61,920 nt of DNA from Acidobacteriota bacterium (lineage in GTDB: Bacteria; Acidobacteriota; Vicinamibacteria; Fen-336): assembly GCA_022340585.1 (NCBI GenBank), contig JAJDNS010000036.1, positions 1 through 61,920 of the forward strand, written 5' to 3'. Shown piece after piece: positions 36,562 through 44,960 of the stretch (position 1 is the stretch's first letter; each line of letters begins with the position of its first letter). The notes under the pieces are model-generated. The model saw only the letters and a list, made by a program, of their open reading frames with translations. It ran no database searches and was not told the DNA's origin. Position numbers and translations under genes: made by a program.

Positions 36562-36619
36562 GCCACGGCTGCCGGAGCCTCGGCCCGGGAGACCGTGCCA
36601 TGATGTTCCCGCAATGCAA
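36549..36619. promoter_or_regulatory. 10-bp inverted repeat between divergent EAL and kinase genes
   Basis: TTGCATTGCG at 36549-36558 and CGCAATGCAA at 36610-36619 are perfect inverted copies, 51 nt apart. They bracket the divergent control region. The distance is long for a single operator but fits two half-sites brought together by a dimer or loop. Confidence 0.45.
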
Positions 36620-36631
36620 GGACTTGGGGCG

Positions 36632-39382
36632 ATGAACAGGACCGGGCCGGGAGACGACACGTCCCGGGGTGAGACGGGGAGTATCCCGAATCGAGACGCG
36701 TCGTCCCGGGTGCGGGTTCTCCTCGTCGAGGACGACCCCTCCCATGCCGAGCTGGCCCGGCGCGCCTTCGACGCCCACCCCGGGGCCTTCTCGGTGTCGG
36801 TGGCGGAGACCGTCGAGGCGGCGCAGCGGGCCCTGGCGGCGCCGGCTCCCCCGGACGTCGTGATCGCCGACTGGCGGCTCCCCGACGGGGAGGGCGTCGA
36901 CCTCCTCCGGGGGGATCCCGAAGGGGGTCTTCCCCCCATCGTGATCATGACCAGCCAGGGCAGCGAGAGGGTGGCGGTCGAGGTCATTCGCGCCGGGGCC
37001 GCCGACTACGTGGTGAAGAGCGAGGCCGCCCTCGCCGACCTCGCCCACGTTGCCTCCCGGGCATTCCGGCAGCGACGCATCGAGGACGCGGTGGGCGACA
37101 TCGCCGCTCGTGCCCGGGGCGTCGGCGAGGCGTTCTTCCAGTCGATCGTGCTCCGGCTGGCCCGGGCGCTCCGGGTGAAGTACGCCTCGGTAGCCGAGCT
37201 CCAGCCCGACGGCCAGCTGCGGACCCTGGCGAGGTGCATCGATGGGAGGCTCGTCGACAACATCGAGTATGCCGTCGCCGGCACACCGTGCGCCGGGGTG
37301 CTGGACGGAAGCCTCTGCTACATCCGTCACGGGGTGGCGGAGGCCTTTCCCCAGGACGTGATGCTCGCCCGGCTCGGGGCCCAGAGCTACGTGGGCGCCA
37401 TGTTGTCGAGCTCGACCGGCGAGGCGATCGGGCTCGTGAACGCGATCCACGAGCGTCCCCTGGACGAGATCGTCCGGCCCGAGATGGTGGTGCAGGTCTT
37501 CGCCTCGCGGGCGGGCGCGGAGCTGGAGCGACGCCGGGCGGAGGCGGAGCTCGAACGTCAGAGGATCTTCGCCGAGAGCCTTCTCGACATGGTGGCCTCC
37601 CTGGTCATGGTGGTCGACGCGGGCGGGAGGATCCTCCGCTTCAATCGGGCCTGCGAGAAGGCGACCGACTGGACCGAGGACGAGGTTCGGGGGAAGAGGT
37701 TCTGGGAGGTCCTGCGTCCCCCCGAGCTCCGGGACGTGCCGGCCCGCCAGTTCACGGGCGACATCTCGCCGGGCGACCTTCCGGTCGCCTGGGAGTCGGT
37801 CTGGCTGACCCGGGCGGGCGAGAGACGGCTGATCTCGTGGGTGATCCGGCCGATCCCGGACGAGAGCGGCCAGGTGACGTTCGTCATCGGCACCGGCGTC
37901 GACATCACCGACTCCCGTCGCACCGAGGAGGCCCTTCGGGCCAGCGAGGCGCGCTACCGAACGCTGATGCAGAACGCCCCCGAGGCCATCCTGGTGGTCG
38001 ACGCCGCCCGAGACGTCGTGGTCGACGCCAACACCAACGCCGAGCGCCTCTTCGGCCTCGACCGTGAGGGGCTCCTGAAGGCCGATCCCTCTGCCCTCCT
38101 GCTCGAGAGCCAGGCGGACGGGGAGCCCGAAACGAGGACGGTGCGCGGCCTGATCGAGACGGCCTCCGGGGGCGGCACCCCGGTGGCCGAGGTCGCGTAC
38201 TGCAACGAGAACGGCGACGAGGCTCCCTGCGAGGTCAGGCTCGTCCGGCTGCCGGGCCCGGGAATCCTCACCCGGATCAGCATCATCGACATCGGCGAGC
38301 GCAAGCGCCTCGAGGCGGACCTCCGAAACGCCGCCGTCGAGTGGCGCGAGACCTTCGACGGCCTCCCTCTCGGGGTCCTCGTGGTCGACGGCGACGGCCG
38401 GGTGGTGCGGGCCAACCGGGCGGCGGTGGAGCACGCGGGCCGGGCCTCGTGGGCCGAGCTGATCGAGACCCCGCTGGCCCGGATCAGCGCCGGTGAGACC
38501 TGGACGGCGCTCGGGAAGCTGGTGGCGACGACGCGCTCCGGCGAGCAGCCCGCTCCCCTGGAGGTGACCGACGCGGCCACCGGCCGGACCTGGGTGCTGA
38601 GTGCGAGCCCGCTCCCGACCGACGACGACGGTCCGGGGCGGGTCGTCCTGAACTTCCAGGACGTGAGCCAGACCGCACAGCTGAAGGAGCAGCTCCGGCA
38701 GAGCGAGACCATGGCCGCGATCGGCTCGGTCGTGGCCGGGGTGGCTCACGAGGTGCGCAATCCCCTCTTCAGTATCTCGGCGACCCTGGACGCGTTCGAG
38801 TCGCGGTTCGGCGGGACCGAGAGCTACCAGCGCTACCTGGCCGTCCTGCGCGGCGAGATCGGGCGCCTCACCACCCTGATGAAGGACCTCCTCGAGTTCG
38901 GTCGCCCGAGCGAGCCAGATCTCGCCGAGTGCGATCTGGAGGAGGTGATCCGGACCGCGATCCAGGCCTGTGGGCCGCTGCTGAGGCGCAAGGGCGTCGA
39001 GGTGAGACAGCACGACCCGGAGGAGGTCGCCCCCCTGGTGCTCGTCGACCGCGTGCGGATGACCCAGGTGCTCCAGAACCTCATCGAGAACGCCGTGCAC
39101 TACTCTCCGCCCGGTGGATGCGTGACGGTGGCTCTCGGCCGGGATGACGACGAGCAGGGCGAGTGGGTCGAGTGCTCGGTGCGCGACTCGGGCCCCGGCT
39201 TCGCGCCGGCCGACCTGGAGCAGCTGTTCGAGCCGTTCTTCACTCGCCGCCGGGGCGGCACCGGCCTCGGGCTGTCGATCGTGAAGCGGATCGTCTACGA
39301 CCACGGCGGCGACGTCTTCGCCCGCAACCACCCCGAGGGCGGTGCGGTCGTGGTCGTGCGCTTGAGGAGAGCGGCGGGGTGA
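36632..39382 (+). CDS. REC-GAF-PAS-histidine kinase
   Basis: A 916-residue cytoplasmic hybrid sensor with the receiver at the N-terminus (about 28-150, Asp in VVIADWRLPDGEG). A GAF-like region (about 165-320, with CAGVLDGSLCYIRHGV) and three PAS domains follow (about 325-690). HisKA carries the phosphoacceptor in GVAHEVRNPLFSI, and the HATPase has NLIENAVHYSP, DSGPGFAP and GGTGLGLSIVKRI. No membrane helix is seen. ATG 36632 has AAGGA 9 nt upstream; ATG 36614 falls inside the inverted repeat. Its stop overlaps the next kinase (GTGA), so the two sensors are made together. Confidence 0.9.
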   Translation: MNRTGPGDDTSRGETGSIPNRDASSRVRVLLVEDDPSHAELARRAFDAHPGAFSVSVAETVEAAQRALAAPAPPDVVIADWRLPDGEGVDLLRGDPEGGLPPIVIMTSQGSERVAVEVIRAGAADYVVKSEAALADLAHVASRAFRQRRIEDAVGDIAARARGVGEAFFQSIVLRLARALRVKYASVAELQPDGQLRTLARCIDGRLVDNIEYAVAGTPCAGVLDGSLCYIRHGVAEAFPQDVMLARLGAQSYVGAMLSSSTGEAIGLVNAIHERPLDEIVRPEMVVQVFASRAGAELERRRAEAELERQRIFAESLLDMVASLVMVVDAGGRILRFNRACEKATDWTEDEVRGKRFWEVLRPPELRDVPARQFTGDISPGDLPVAWESVWLTRAGERRLISWVIRPIPDESGQVTFVIGTGVDITDSRRTEEALRASEARYRTLMQNAPEAILVVDAARDVVVDANTNAERLFGLDREGLLKADPSALLLESQADGEPETRTVRGLIETASGGGTPVAEVAYCNENGDEAPCEVRLVRLPGPGILTRISIIDIGERKRLEADLRNAAVEWRETFDGLPLGVLVVDGDGRVVRANRAAVEHAGRASWAELIETPLARISAGETWTALGKLVATTRSGEQPAPLEVTDAATGRTWVLSASPLPTDDDGPGRVVLNFQDVSQTAQLKEQLRQSETMAAIGSVVAGVAHEVRNPLFSISATLDAFESRFGGTESYQRYLAVLRGEIGRLTTLMKDLLEFGRPSEPDLAECDLEEVIRTAIQACGPLLRRKGVEVRQHDPEEVAPLVLVDRVRMTQVLQNLIENAVHYSPPGGCVTVALGRDDDEQGEWVECSVRDSGPGFAPADLEQLFEPFFTRRRGGTGLGLSIVKRIVYDHGGDVFARNHPEGGAVVVVRLRRAAG

Positions 39383-41841
39383 ACGGGGGTCTTTCCGCTC
39401 GAGTGGCCGCGCTCCGGGCGGCGTTCGCCCACTGGGTCTCGTCCCGCTGGCCGGGAAGAAGGGCCCGCCGCCGGGCCTTCGAGAGCGAGGGACGCCCGGA
39501 GCTCGCCCTCGATGCCGCCGGCATGGCGATCTGGGAGATGGATGCCAAGACCGGGGGAATCTGGTGGTCCAGCGAGGCCGGGCGCCTGTTCGGGGCGCCC
39601 AAGGGGCGCGGGGTCGGCAGCACTCGGCTGCCCCACGTGGTTCAGCGCCTCCACCCCGAGGACCGGGCCCCCTTCGAGGCGGCGGTGGCCGAGGCCATCG
39701 CCCGCACCGGCGAGGTCCACCGGATCCAGGCCCGCGTCGTCCAGCCCGACGGGACGTTGCGGTGGCTCGAGGCCCGGGGCCAGTCCTGGCAGGACTCGGC
39801 CGGGAATCTGCGGGGACTCCGGGGCAGCCTCGTCGACGTCACCGAGATCAAGCGGGTCGAGGAGGAGCTCCGGCGCAACCTCGAGGAGATGCGAGTCATC
39901 ACCGCCGTGGCCGAGTGCATCGCCGACGCCAGCGGCGAGGACGCCATGCTCCAGCGCACGACCGAGGTCATCCGGGACGCGTTCTTCCCGGAGAGCTGCG
40001 GCTTCCTCCTCGTGGACGACGAGGGCGCCCTGCACCACGCGCGCTCTTTCCACACCCCCCGCCGGCGGGAGGAGCTGGAGCCGGTCGCGGCGGGTTTGGG
40101 AGTCGCGGGCGAGGTGGCGGCATCGGGCCAGCCTCGCCGCATCGACGACACCGGACCCTCCCACCTCGAGGGCGAAACCGCGATGCGTTCGGAGCTTTGC
40201 GTTCCCCTCAAGGTGGGCTCCCGAGTCCTGGGGGTGCTGAGCGCGGAGAGCCGGCGGGAGGGGGCATTCTCGGAGAGGGACGAGCGTCTGGCCCTCGTCG
40301 TCGCGAGCCACGTGGCGAACGCCCTCGAGCGCCTGCGGGCCGAGGAGGCCCTGCGGCGCGGCGGCGAGCTGTACCGGGCGTACTTCACCGGCTCCCCTCT
40401 CGCCGTCTTCGTCTCGGACATGGAGGGCCAGTACCTGGAGGTCAACGGGGCCGCCACCGCCATGACCGGCTACAGTCGCGAAGAGCTGCTCCGGATGTCG
40501 ATCCCCGATCTTCTCGTGACCGAGGGGTCGGCGGAGATGCGCGACCGGTTCGCCGGGCTCCTCGCCCTCGGAGCCGGCCGCCACGAGATCCGGATCCGCC
40601 GGAAGGACGGCTCGGTTCGGCACTGCCTGGTCCACGCTGCCGCCATCGGCGACGACCGCCTCCTCGGGTTCCTCTTCGACGTCACCGATCGTCGGGAGGC
40701 GGAGGAGAAGCTGAAGGAGAGCGAGGAACGCTACCGGGGCCTCTCGGAGGCCTCCTTCGAGGCGATCCTGGTCCACGACAATGGGCGCATCGTCGACGTC
40801 AACCACGCGCTGTGTGAGCTGGGCGGCTACTCGTGGCACGAGCTGGTCGGTCGGGACGGCTTCGAGCTGATTGCGCCCGAGGACCGGGAGACGGTGTACC
40901 GGACCCTTCTCGTCGAGTACGAGAAGCCCTACGAGATCTCGGTGGTGCGGCGAGACGGGACCAGGATCCCGGTCGAGCTGCGTGCCCGATCCTTCCCCTT
41001 CCACGGGCAGGTCCTTCGGGTGGTGGCCCTCCGGGACATCTCGGAGCGCCAGCGGGCGGAGGAGATCCGGGAGTCGCTGATCCGGGATCTGGAGGCCAAG
41101 AACGCCGAGCTCGAGCGGTTCACGCACACCGTGTCGCACGACCTCAAGGCGCCGCTGATCACGATTCGCGGGTTCGCCGAGTATCTGCGCGGGGACCTCG
41201 AGGCACGGCGGCTGGTGAGGGCGGGGGAGGACGCGGCCCGCATCGCCGACGCGGCCGGGACCATGCAACGGCTTCTCGACCACCTGGTGGAGCTCTCCCA
41301 CGCCGGTCGGTCGGCGGACCCGCCGGCCCCGGTCCATCTGGACGTCGTGGCCCGGGAGGCGGTGCGCCTGGTGGAGGGTCGCCGCTCCGAGACCGGGGTC
41401 GCCGTGCACGTGGGCGAGGGATTGCCCGTGGTCCTCGGCGACCACGGGCGGCTTCTCCAGGTCTTCCAGAACCTCATCGACAACGCGGTCAAGTTCGCGG
41501 CGGACGCCGACGAGCCGACGGTCGTCGTCGAGGCCCTCTCGAGCGCAGGGGGTGAAGCCACGGTGGTGGTGCGGGACAACGGTCGAGGGGTCGAGCCTAT
41601 CCACCGCGAGCGCGTCTTCGGCCTGTTCGAGAAGCTCGATCCTCGAGCCGAGGGCACGGGAGTGGGCCTTGCCGTGGTGAAGCGGATCGTGGAGACCCAC
41701 GGAGGCACGGTCTCCCTCGACTCACCGGGCCGGGGCCGCGGCACCGAGGTGCGGGTTACCCTTCCCGTCCCCCCGGACGTCGGGGTGGCGGCCGGGAAGG
41801 ATGGGGCGACTACGGCAGGGGCTCGGCGTCTTCCGGAATGA
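39379..41841 (+). CDS. PAS-GAF-PAS-PAS histidine kinase
   Basis: An 820-residue soluble sensor kinase. PAS1 (about 45-165) is followed by GAF (about 175-325, CGFLLVDDEGALHH, LCVPLKVGSRVLGVLSAES), PAS2 (LAVFVSDMEGQYLEVNG) and PAS3 (AILVHDNGRIVDVNHALCE). HisKA is ERFTHTVSHDLKAPLITIRG and the HATPase has NLIDNAVKFA, RDNGRGVEP and GTGVGLAVVKRIVE. GTG 39379 overlaps the upstream kinase. The 3' end overlaps the convergent PilZ gene by 32 nt, which makes antisense interference between the two transcripts possible. Confidence 0.9.
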   Translation: MNGGLSARVAALRAAFAHWVSSRWPGRRARRRAFESEGRPELALDAAGMAIWEMDAKTGGIWWSSEAGRLFGAPKGRGVGSTRLPHVVQRLHPEDRAPFEAAVAEAIARTGEVHRIQARVVQPDGTLRWLEARGQSWQDSAGNLRGLRGSLVDVTEIKRVEEELRRNLEEMRVITAVAECIADASGEDAMLQRTTEVIRDAFFPESCGFLLVDDEGALHHARSFHTPRRREELEPVAAGLGVAGEVAASGQPRRIDDTGPSHLEGETAMRSELCVPLKVGSRVLGVLSAESRREGAFSERDERLALVVASHVANALERLRAEEALRRGGELYRAYFTGSPLAVFVSDMEGQYLEVNGAATAMTGYSREELLRMSIPDLLVTEGSAEMRDRFAGLLALGAGRHEIRIRRKDGSVRHCLVHAAAIGDDRLLGFLFDVTDRREAEEKLKESEERYRGLSEASFEAILVHDNGRIVDVNHALCELGGYSWHELVGRDGFELIAPEDRETVYRTLLVEYEKPYEISVVRRDGTRIPVELRARSFPFHGQVLRVVALRDISERQRAEEIRESLIRDLEAKNAELERFTHTVSHDLKAPLITIRGFAEYLRGDLEARRLVRAGEDAARIADAAGTMQRLLDHLVELSHAGRSADPPAPVHLDVVAREAVRLVEGRRSETGVAVHVGEGLPVVLGDHGRLLQVFQNLIDNAVKFAADADEPTVVVEALSSAGGEATVVVRDNGRGVEPIHRERVFGLFEKLDPRAEGTGVGLAVVKRIVETHGGTVSLDSPGRGRGTEVRVTLPVPPDVGVAAGKDGATTAGARRLPE

Positions 41842-42346
41842 GAGACTCGGGAAGGGGGGCGTCGAGGAACTTCAACCCCAGGCGCTGGATCCCGTCCTGC
41901 CCCGAGGCCTCGCCGGTGGAGACGTAGGTCACCTCGGCGCGGGTCTCGTATTCGTCGCCGACCGCGAACTGGATGATCTGGCCCTTCTCCACCGCCATCC
42001 GGCTACGAACGAGGGCGCCCCCGGCCGCGATGGCGTCGGTCGTGGTCTCCTCGGACTGGCTCGCGGGCTCACGCCAGCTGGCGATGCGGGAGAGCCGCAC
42101 CTCGAGGTTCGCCTGGAAGCGCTGAAACTCCCGGCGCTCGCCGCTCGCGGCCCGCTCCTCGGCCACCTTGAAGGTCTCGAGGTTCCCGGGCTTGCCGGCC
42201 TCACGCCACTCCTTCAGGGTCACGATCAGCTTGTCGCCGCCCGCTCCGGAGCACGGTGAGCCCGCAGCGCCCTCGAGGAGGACCCAGCTGCCGCCGCGGC
42301 AGGAGCACTCCTGGGAGTGGAGCTCGATTCGTGTCTGTGGGTTCAT
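41810..42346 (-). CDS. PilZ-domain protein
   Basis: A 178-residue protein. The N-terminal ~60 residues contain a cysteine pair (ECSCRGGSW) and a hydrophilic segment. From about residue 80 the PilZ pattern appears: RREFQRF (RxxxR-like), then TTDAIAAGGALV in the position of D/NxSxxG, and strands IIQFAVGDEYETRAEVTYV and RLGLKFLD. It probably binds cyclic-di-GMP, although the second motif is imperfect. ATG 42346 overlaps the zinc-ribbon gene stop (ATGA). With the EAL gene 5 kb away, one locus holds both a degrader and a reader of the messenger. Confidence 0.8.
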   Translation of the reverse strand: MNPQTRIELHSQECSCRGGSWVLLEGAAGSPCSGAGGDKLIVTLKEWREAGKPGNLETFKVAEERAASGERREFQRFQANLEVRLSRIASWREPASQSEETTTDAIAAGGALVRSRMAVEKGQIIQFAVGDEYETRAEVTYVSTGEASGQDGIQRLGLKFLDAPLPESLIPEDAEPLP

Positions 42347-42525
42347 CCGGTCACCGCCGCGGCGATTGTCGCACGGGTCGTGGCACGCTCGAGGCACTCC
42401 GGGCAGATCCCGTGGGTGGTGGCCGGTCCCAGCGCTTCAGCGTCCTCCGGGTGTCGCCATTCGCCGCCGGGGCCCCGGACCCGGTCGCACCAGGCGCAGA
42501 CGGTGCGCAGGGCGCCTCCATTCAC
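42343..42525 (-). CDS. 60-residue CxxC...CxxC zinc-ribbon protein
   Basis: Two cysteine pairs (CAWC near residue 11 and CPEC near residue 43) frame a Gly/Trp segment (GPGGEWRHPED) and THGICPECLE. I know this pattern as a short tail or partner domain in two-component proteins, here as a free-standing gene. GTG 42525 overlaps the REC stop (GTGA) and the gene's own stop overlaps the PilZ start, so it is locked between them. It likely binds zinc; a role as adaptor between receiver and PilZ is inference. Confidence 0.75.
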   Translation of the reverse strand: MNGGALRTVCAWCDRVRGPGGEWRHPEDAEALGPATTHGICPECLERATTRATIAAAVTG

Positions 42526-42905
42526 GCTGCCTTCCCGGTGAGACCGGCCACGACCCGCTCCAGCTCGGGGAGGGGCAGCGGCTTGTGGAGGAGGGCGTCG
42601 GCTCCCCGGCGGCGGGCCTCGGCCTCGATCTCGGGGGATCCGTAGCCGGTCAGGAGCACGACCCGGGTCTCGGGCCACAGGTGGCGCGACCACTCGATGA
42701 GGTCAAGCCCCTCCATCCCATAGATGCCGGTCAGCCGCAGATCCGCGATGACCACGGCGTACCTGGTGTGGGCCAGAAGCGCCTCGGCCTCCTCCTTCTC
42801 GGCGGCGGCGTCGACTTCCCAGCCGCACTCGCGGAAGTAGTCGGAGAGGGCGAAGCGGATCGCGGATTCGTCGTCGATGATGAGAAGCCGACCCGGTTCG
42901 GTCAC
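42522..42905 (-). CDS. single-domain response regulator
   Basis: A 127-residue receiver: LLIIDDESAIRFALSDYF, phosphoacceptor in VVIADLRLTGIYGMEGLDL, VVLLTGYGS and lysine in ALLHKPLPLPELER. GTG 42905 begins the domain directly; the open frame continues upstream but that part shows no domain. It lies 160 nt downstream of the NtrC-type gene and starts the coupled string REC, zinc ribbon, PilZ. Confidence 0.85.
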   Translation of the reverse strand: MTEPGRLLIIDDESAIRFALSDYFRECGWEVDAAAEKEEAEALLAHTRYAVVIADLRLTGIYGMEGLDLIEWSRHLWPETRVVLLTGYGSPEIEAEARRRGADALLHKPLPLPELERVVAGLTGKAA

Positions 42906-43065
42906 GGGGGTGGAGGTAGCACGGTTCGTGCCAGGAGCCGTCGGCCGCGCTGGATCGAGCCGGCCCTGGAACTCATTGCAAAGGAACGGGTTACGGGACG
43001 GCGTGTCGGCGGCGGAGTGGCGTTCTCTCTGAGGGACGGACGGCGCTCCGGATTGTGGACAGGAA

Positions 43066-44418
43066 TCAGGAGGAGCGGGGGAGGGCAATCCCGAACTTCT
43101 TGATCTTCTGGTAAAGCGTGCTCCGGGGGATGCCCAGGCGTTGGGAGGCCTCGGCCACACGCCCTCCGAGGTCCTGGAGCACCCGGGCGATGTGCACGCG
43201 TTCGAGCTCCTCGAGGGTCATCGCCGAGCCCGGGGCCGCGTCCGGGGAGGGGGCGCCCGGACCCTCGAAACGGAGGTCCCCCGCATCGATGAGGTCCCGC
43301 CCAGCCAGGAGCAGCGCCCGCTCGAGCACGTTCCGGAGCTCACGCACGTTCCCGGGCCACGCATACCGGCCGAGGCGCCCCTCGGCTTCCTCCGAGAGCC
43401 TCAGGCCCCGTCGTCCCAGGTCGGCGGCCAGGCCTTCGAGGAGGCCGCGGGCGAGGACCGGGATGTCCTCGGGCCGCTCGCGGAGTGAGGGCACGCGGAG
43501 GGGGATGGTGCTGATGCGGTAGTAGAGGTCGCTCCGGAACTTCTTCTCCCGGGTCAACGTCGCGAGGTCCTGGTGCGTGGCGGCGATCAGCTGAATGTCC
43601 ACCTGCCGGTCGCGCACCTCGCCCAGCCTCCGGAATCGCTTCTCCTCCAGGACCTTCAGGAGCTTGGGTTGCACCTGGGGATCCAGGTCGCCGATCTCGT
43701 CGAGGAAGACCACACCCCGGTGGGCGACCTCGAGGAGGCCGGGCTTGCTGGTCACCGCGCCGGTGTAGGCGCCCTTCTCGTGGCCGAACAGCTCCGTCTC
43801 GAGGAACTCGCGGCTGAGGCCGGCGCAATTCATGTCCACCAGGGGCTCGTCCGCGCGGGAGCCGTTCCGGTGCAGCCACTTGGCGAGAACTCCCTTGCCG
43901 CTGCCCGTCTCCCCCTCGATGAGGATCGGGCTGCTCGAGGCCGCCACCCGGCGCGCGTCCTCGGCCAGCCGACGGATCGGGCCCGAGGTCCCCACGAAGG
44001 GATCGATGGCCTCACGCGCCTGCCGCGTGCGCCCGGCGATCTGCCGGCGCCGCTCCCGTTGGCTCTCGAGGAGCCGCCGCAGCAGCACCAGGAGCGCAGG
44101 AAGCTCGACCGGCTTGGCCAGGAACTGGTCCGCCCCCTCCTTGATCGCCCGCACCGCCAGGTCGATGGAGGCGTGCCCGGTGAGGACCACCACCGGCAGC
44201 GAGGCGTCGATCTCCCTCACCCGGGGAAGGAGGTCGAGGGCCGTGCCGTCGGGAAGCATGTGGTCGAGGACGACCGCATCGGGCCGCCCCTCGCGGATGG
44301 TCTTGATGGCGGTGGCGACGGACTCGGCCTCGTCGACCTCGAGGCCCTCGCTCTCGAGGAAGTCCCGCACCCCGAACCGGATGCCGGGCTCGTCGTCTAC
44401 GATCAGGATCCTGGGCAA
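43066..44418 (-). CDS. NtrC-family sigma-54-dependent response regulator
   Basis: A 450-residue activator. The receiver (1-120) has its Asp in AVVLDHMLPDGTALDL. The AAA+ domain (about 140-370) has Walker A GETGSGKG, the sigma-54 contact loop GAYTGA, Walker B GVVFLDEIGDL, and RFRRLGEVRDRQVDIQLIAAT. A Fis-type helix-turn-helix ends the protein (VAEASQRLGIPRSTLYQKIK). The start is a TTG at 44418 (LPRILIVDDEPG), with GGGGACGGAG upstream; no ATG or GTG lies closer. It is divergent from another receiver gene. I found no clear -24/-12 promoter beside it, so its targets may be elsewhere. Confidence 0.92.
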   Translation of the reverse strand: MPRILIVDDEPGIRFGVRDFLESEGLEVDEAESVATAIKTIREGRPDAVVLDHMLPDGTALDLLPRVREIDASLPVVVLTGHASIDLAVRAIKEGADQFLAKPVELPALLVLLRRLLESQRERRRQIAGRTRQAREAIDPFVGTSGPIRRLAEDARRVAASSSPILIEGETGSGKGVLAKWLHRNGSRADEPLVDMNCAGLSREFLETELFGHEKGAYTGAVTSKPGLLEVAHRGVVFLDEIGDLDPQVQPKLLKVLEEKRFRRLGEVRDRQVDIQLIAATHQDLATLTREKKFRSDLYYRISTIPLRVPSLRERPEDIPVLARGLLEGLAADLGRRGLRLSEEAEGRLGRYAWPGNVRELRNVLERALLLAGRDLIDAGDLRFEGPGAPSPDAAPGSAMTLEELERVHIARVLQDLGGRVAEASQRLGIPRSTLYQKIKKFGIALPRSS

Positions 44419-44494
44419 GCTCCGTCCCCTCGTTGGGACGGGAGTATCGCACGAGCAGCGCGAAGGGTGTAGCATCAGGAGACGGAGTGCGGGT

Positions 44495-44938
44495 ATGAGC
44501 CAGGGCAACCGGTCTGTGGTGCTCCTCGTCGAGGACGACCCCGATCACGCCGAGCTCGTCTCCCGGGCCCTCGCCGAGGACGGGGAGCGCGTGAGCCTCG
44601 TGCACTTTGCCAACGGTGACTCCGCCTTGCAGTACCTCGAGCGAGTCGGCGCGTGGGCCGACCCGGACGCCAGCCCGCGACCGGACCTGATCCTCCTCGA
44701 TCTCCGTCTGCCCGGGTTGGGCGGGGGAGAGGTCCTGAGTCGCATTCGGTCGGTTCCGTCGTTGTGCGAGATCCCGGTCGTCATCCTCTCCACCTCCCGG
44801 ACTCGGGAGGAGCTCGCGGTGGCGGCGGGAGGGGGAGCCGACGCGTGCGCGGTCAAGCCCATGGACGGCGAGGGCTTCCGCGAGCTGGTCCGCGAGCTCG
44901 TCTGGTCGTGGACCACCGTCGAGAGCCCTGGGACTTGA
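44495..44938 (+). CDS. Rcp1-type single-domain response regulator
   Basis: A 147-residue receiver of the Rcp1-like type usually paired with PAS/GAF histidine kinases. Features: VLLVEDDPDHAELVSRAL, phosphoacceptor in LILLDLRLPGLGGGEVL, VVILSTSRTREE and lysine in CAVKPMDGEGF. AGGAGA lies 14 nt before ATG 44495, and a TAGCAT -10-like hexamer is at 44470-44475. It is divergent from the NtrC-type gene. Confidence 0.88.
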   Translation: MSQGNRSVVLLVEDDPDHAELVSRALAEDGERVSLVHFANGDSALQYLERVGAWADPDASPRPDLILLDLRLPGLGGGEVLSRIRSVPSLCEIPVVILSTSRTREELAVAAGGGADACAVKPMDGEGFRELVRELVWSWTTVESPGT

Positions 44939-44960
44939 GAGGGTCCTGCTGGCGAGAACC

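Noticed and set aside
42906..43065. Sigma-54 promoter before the REC/zinc-ribbon/PilZ string
   Set aside because: A TTTGCA -12-like element is present on the minus strand, but no GG -24 element lies at the required distance.
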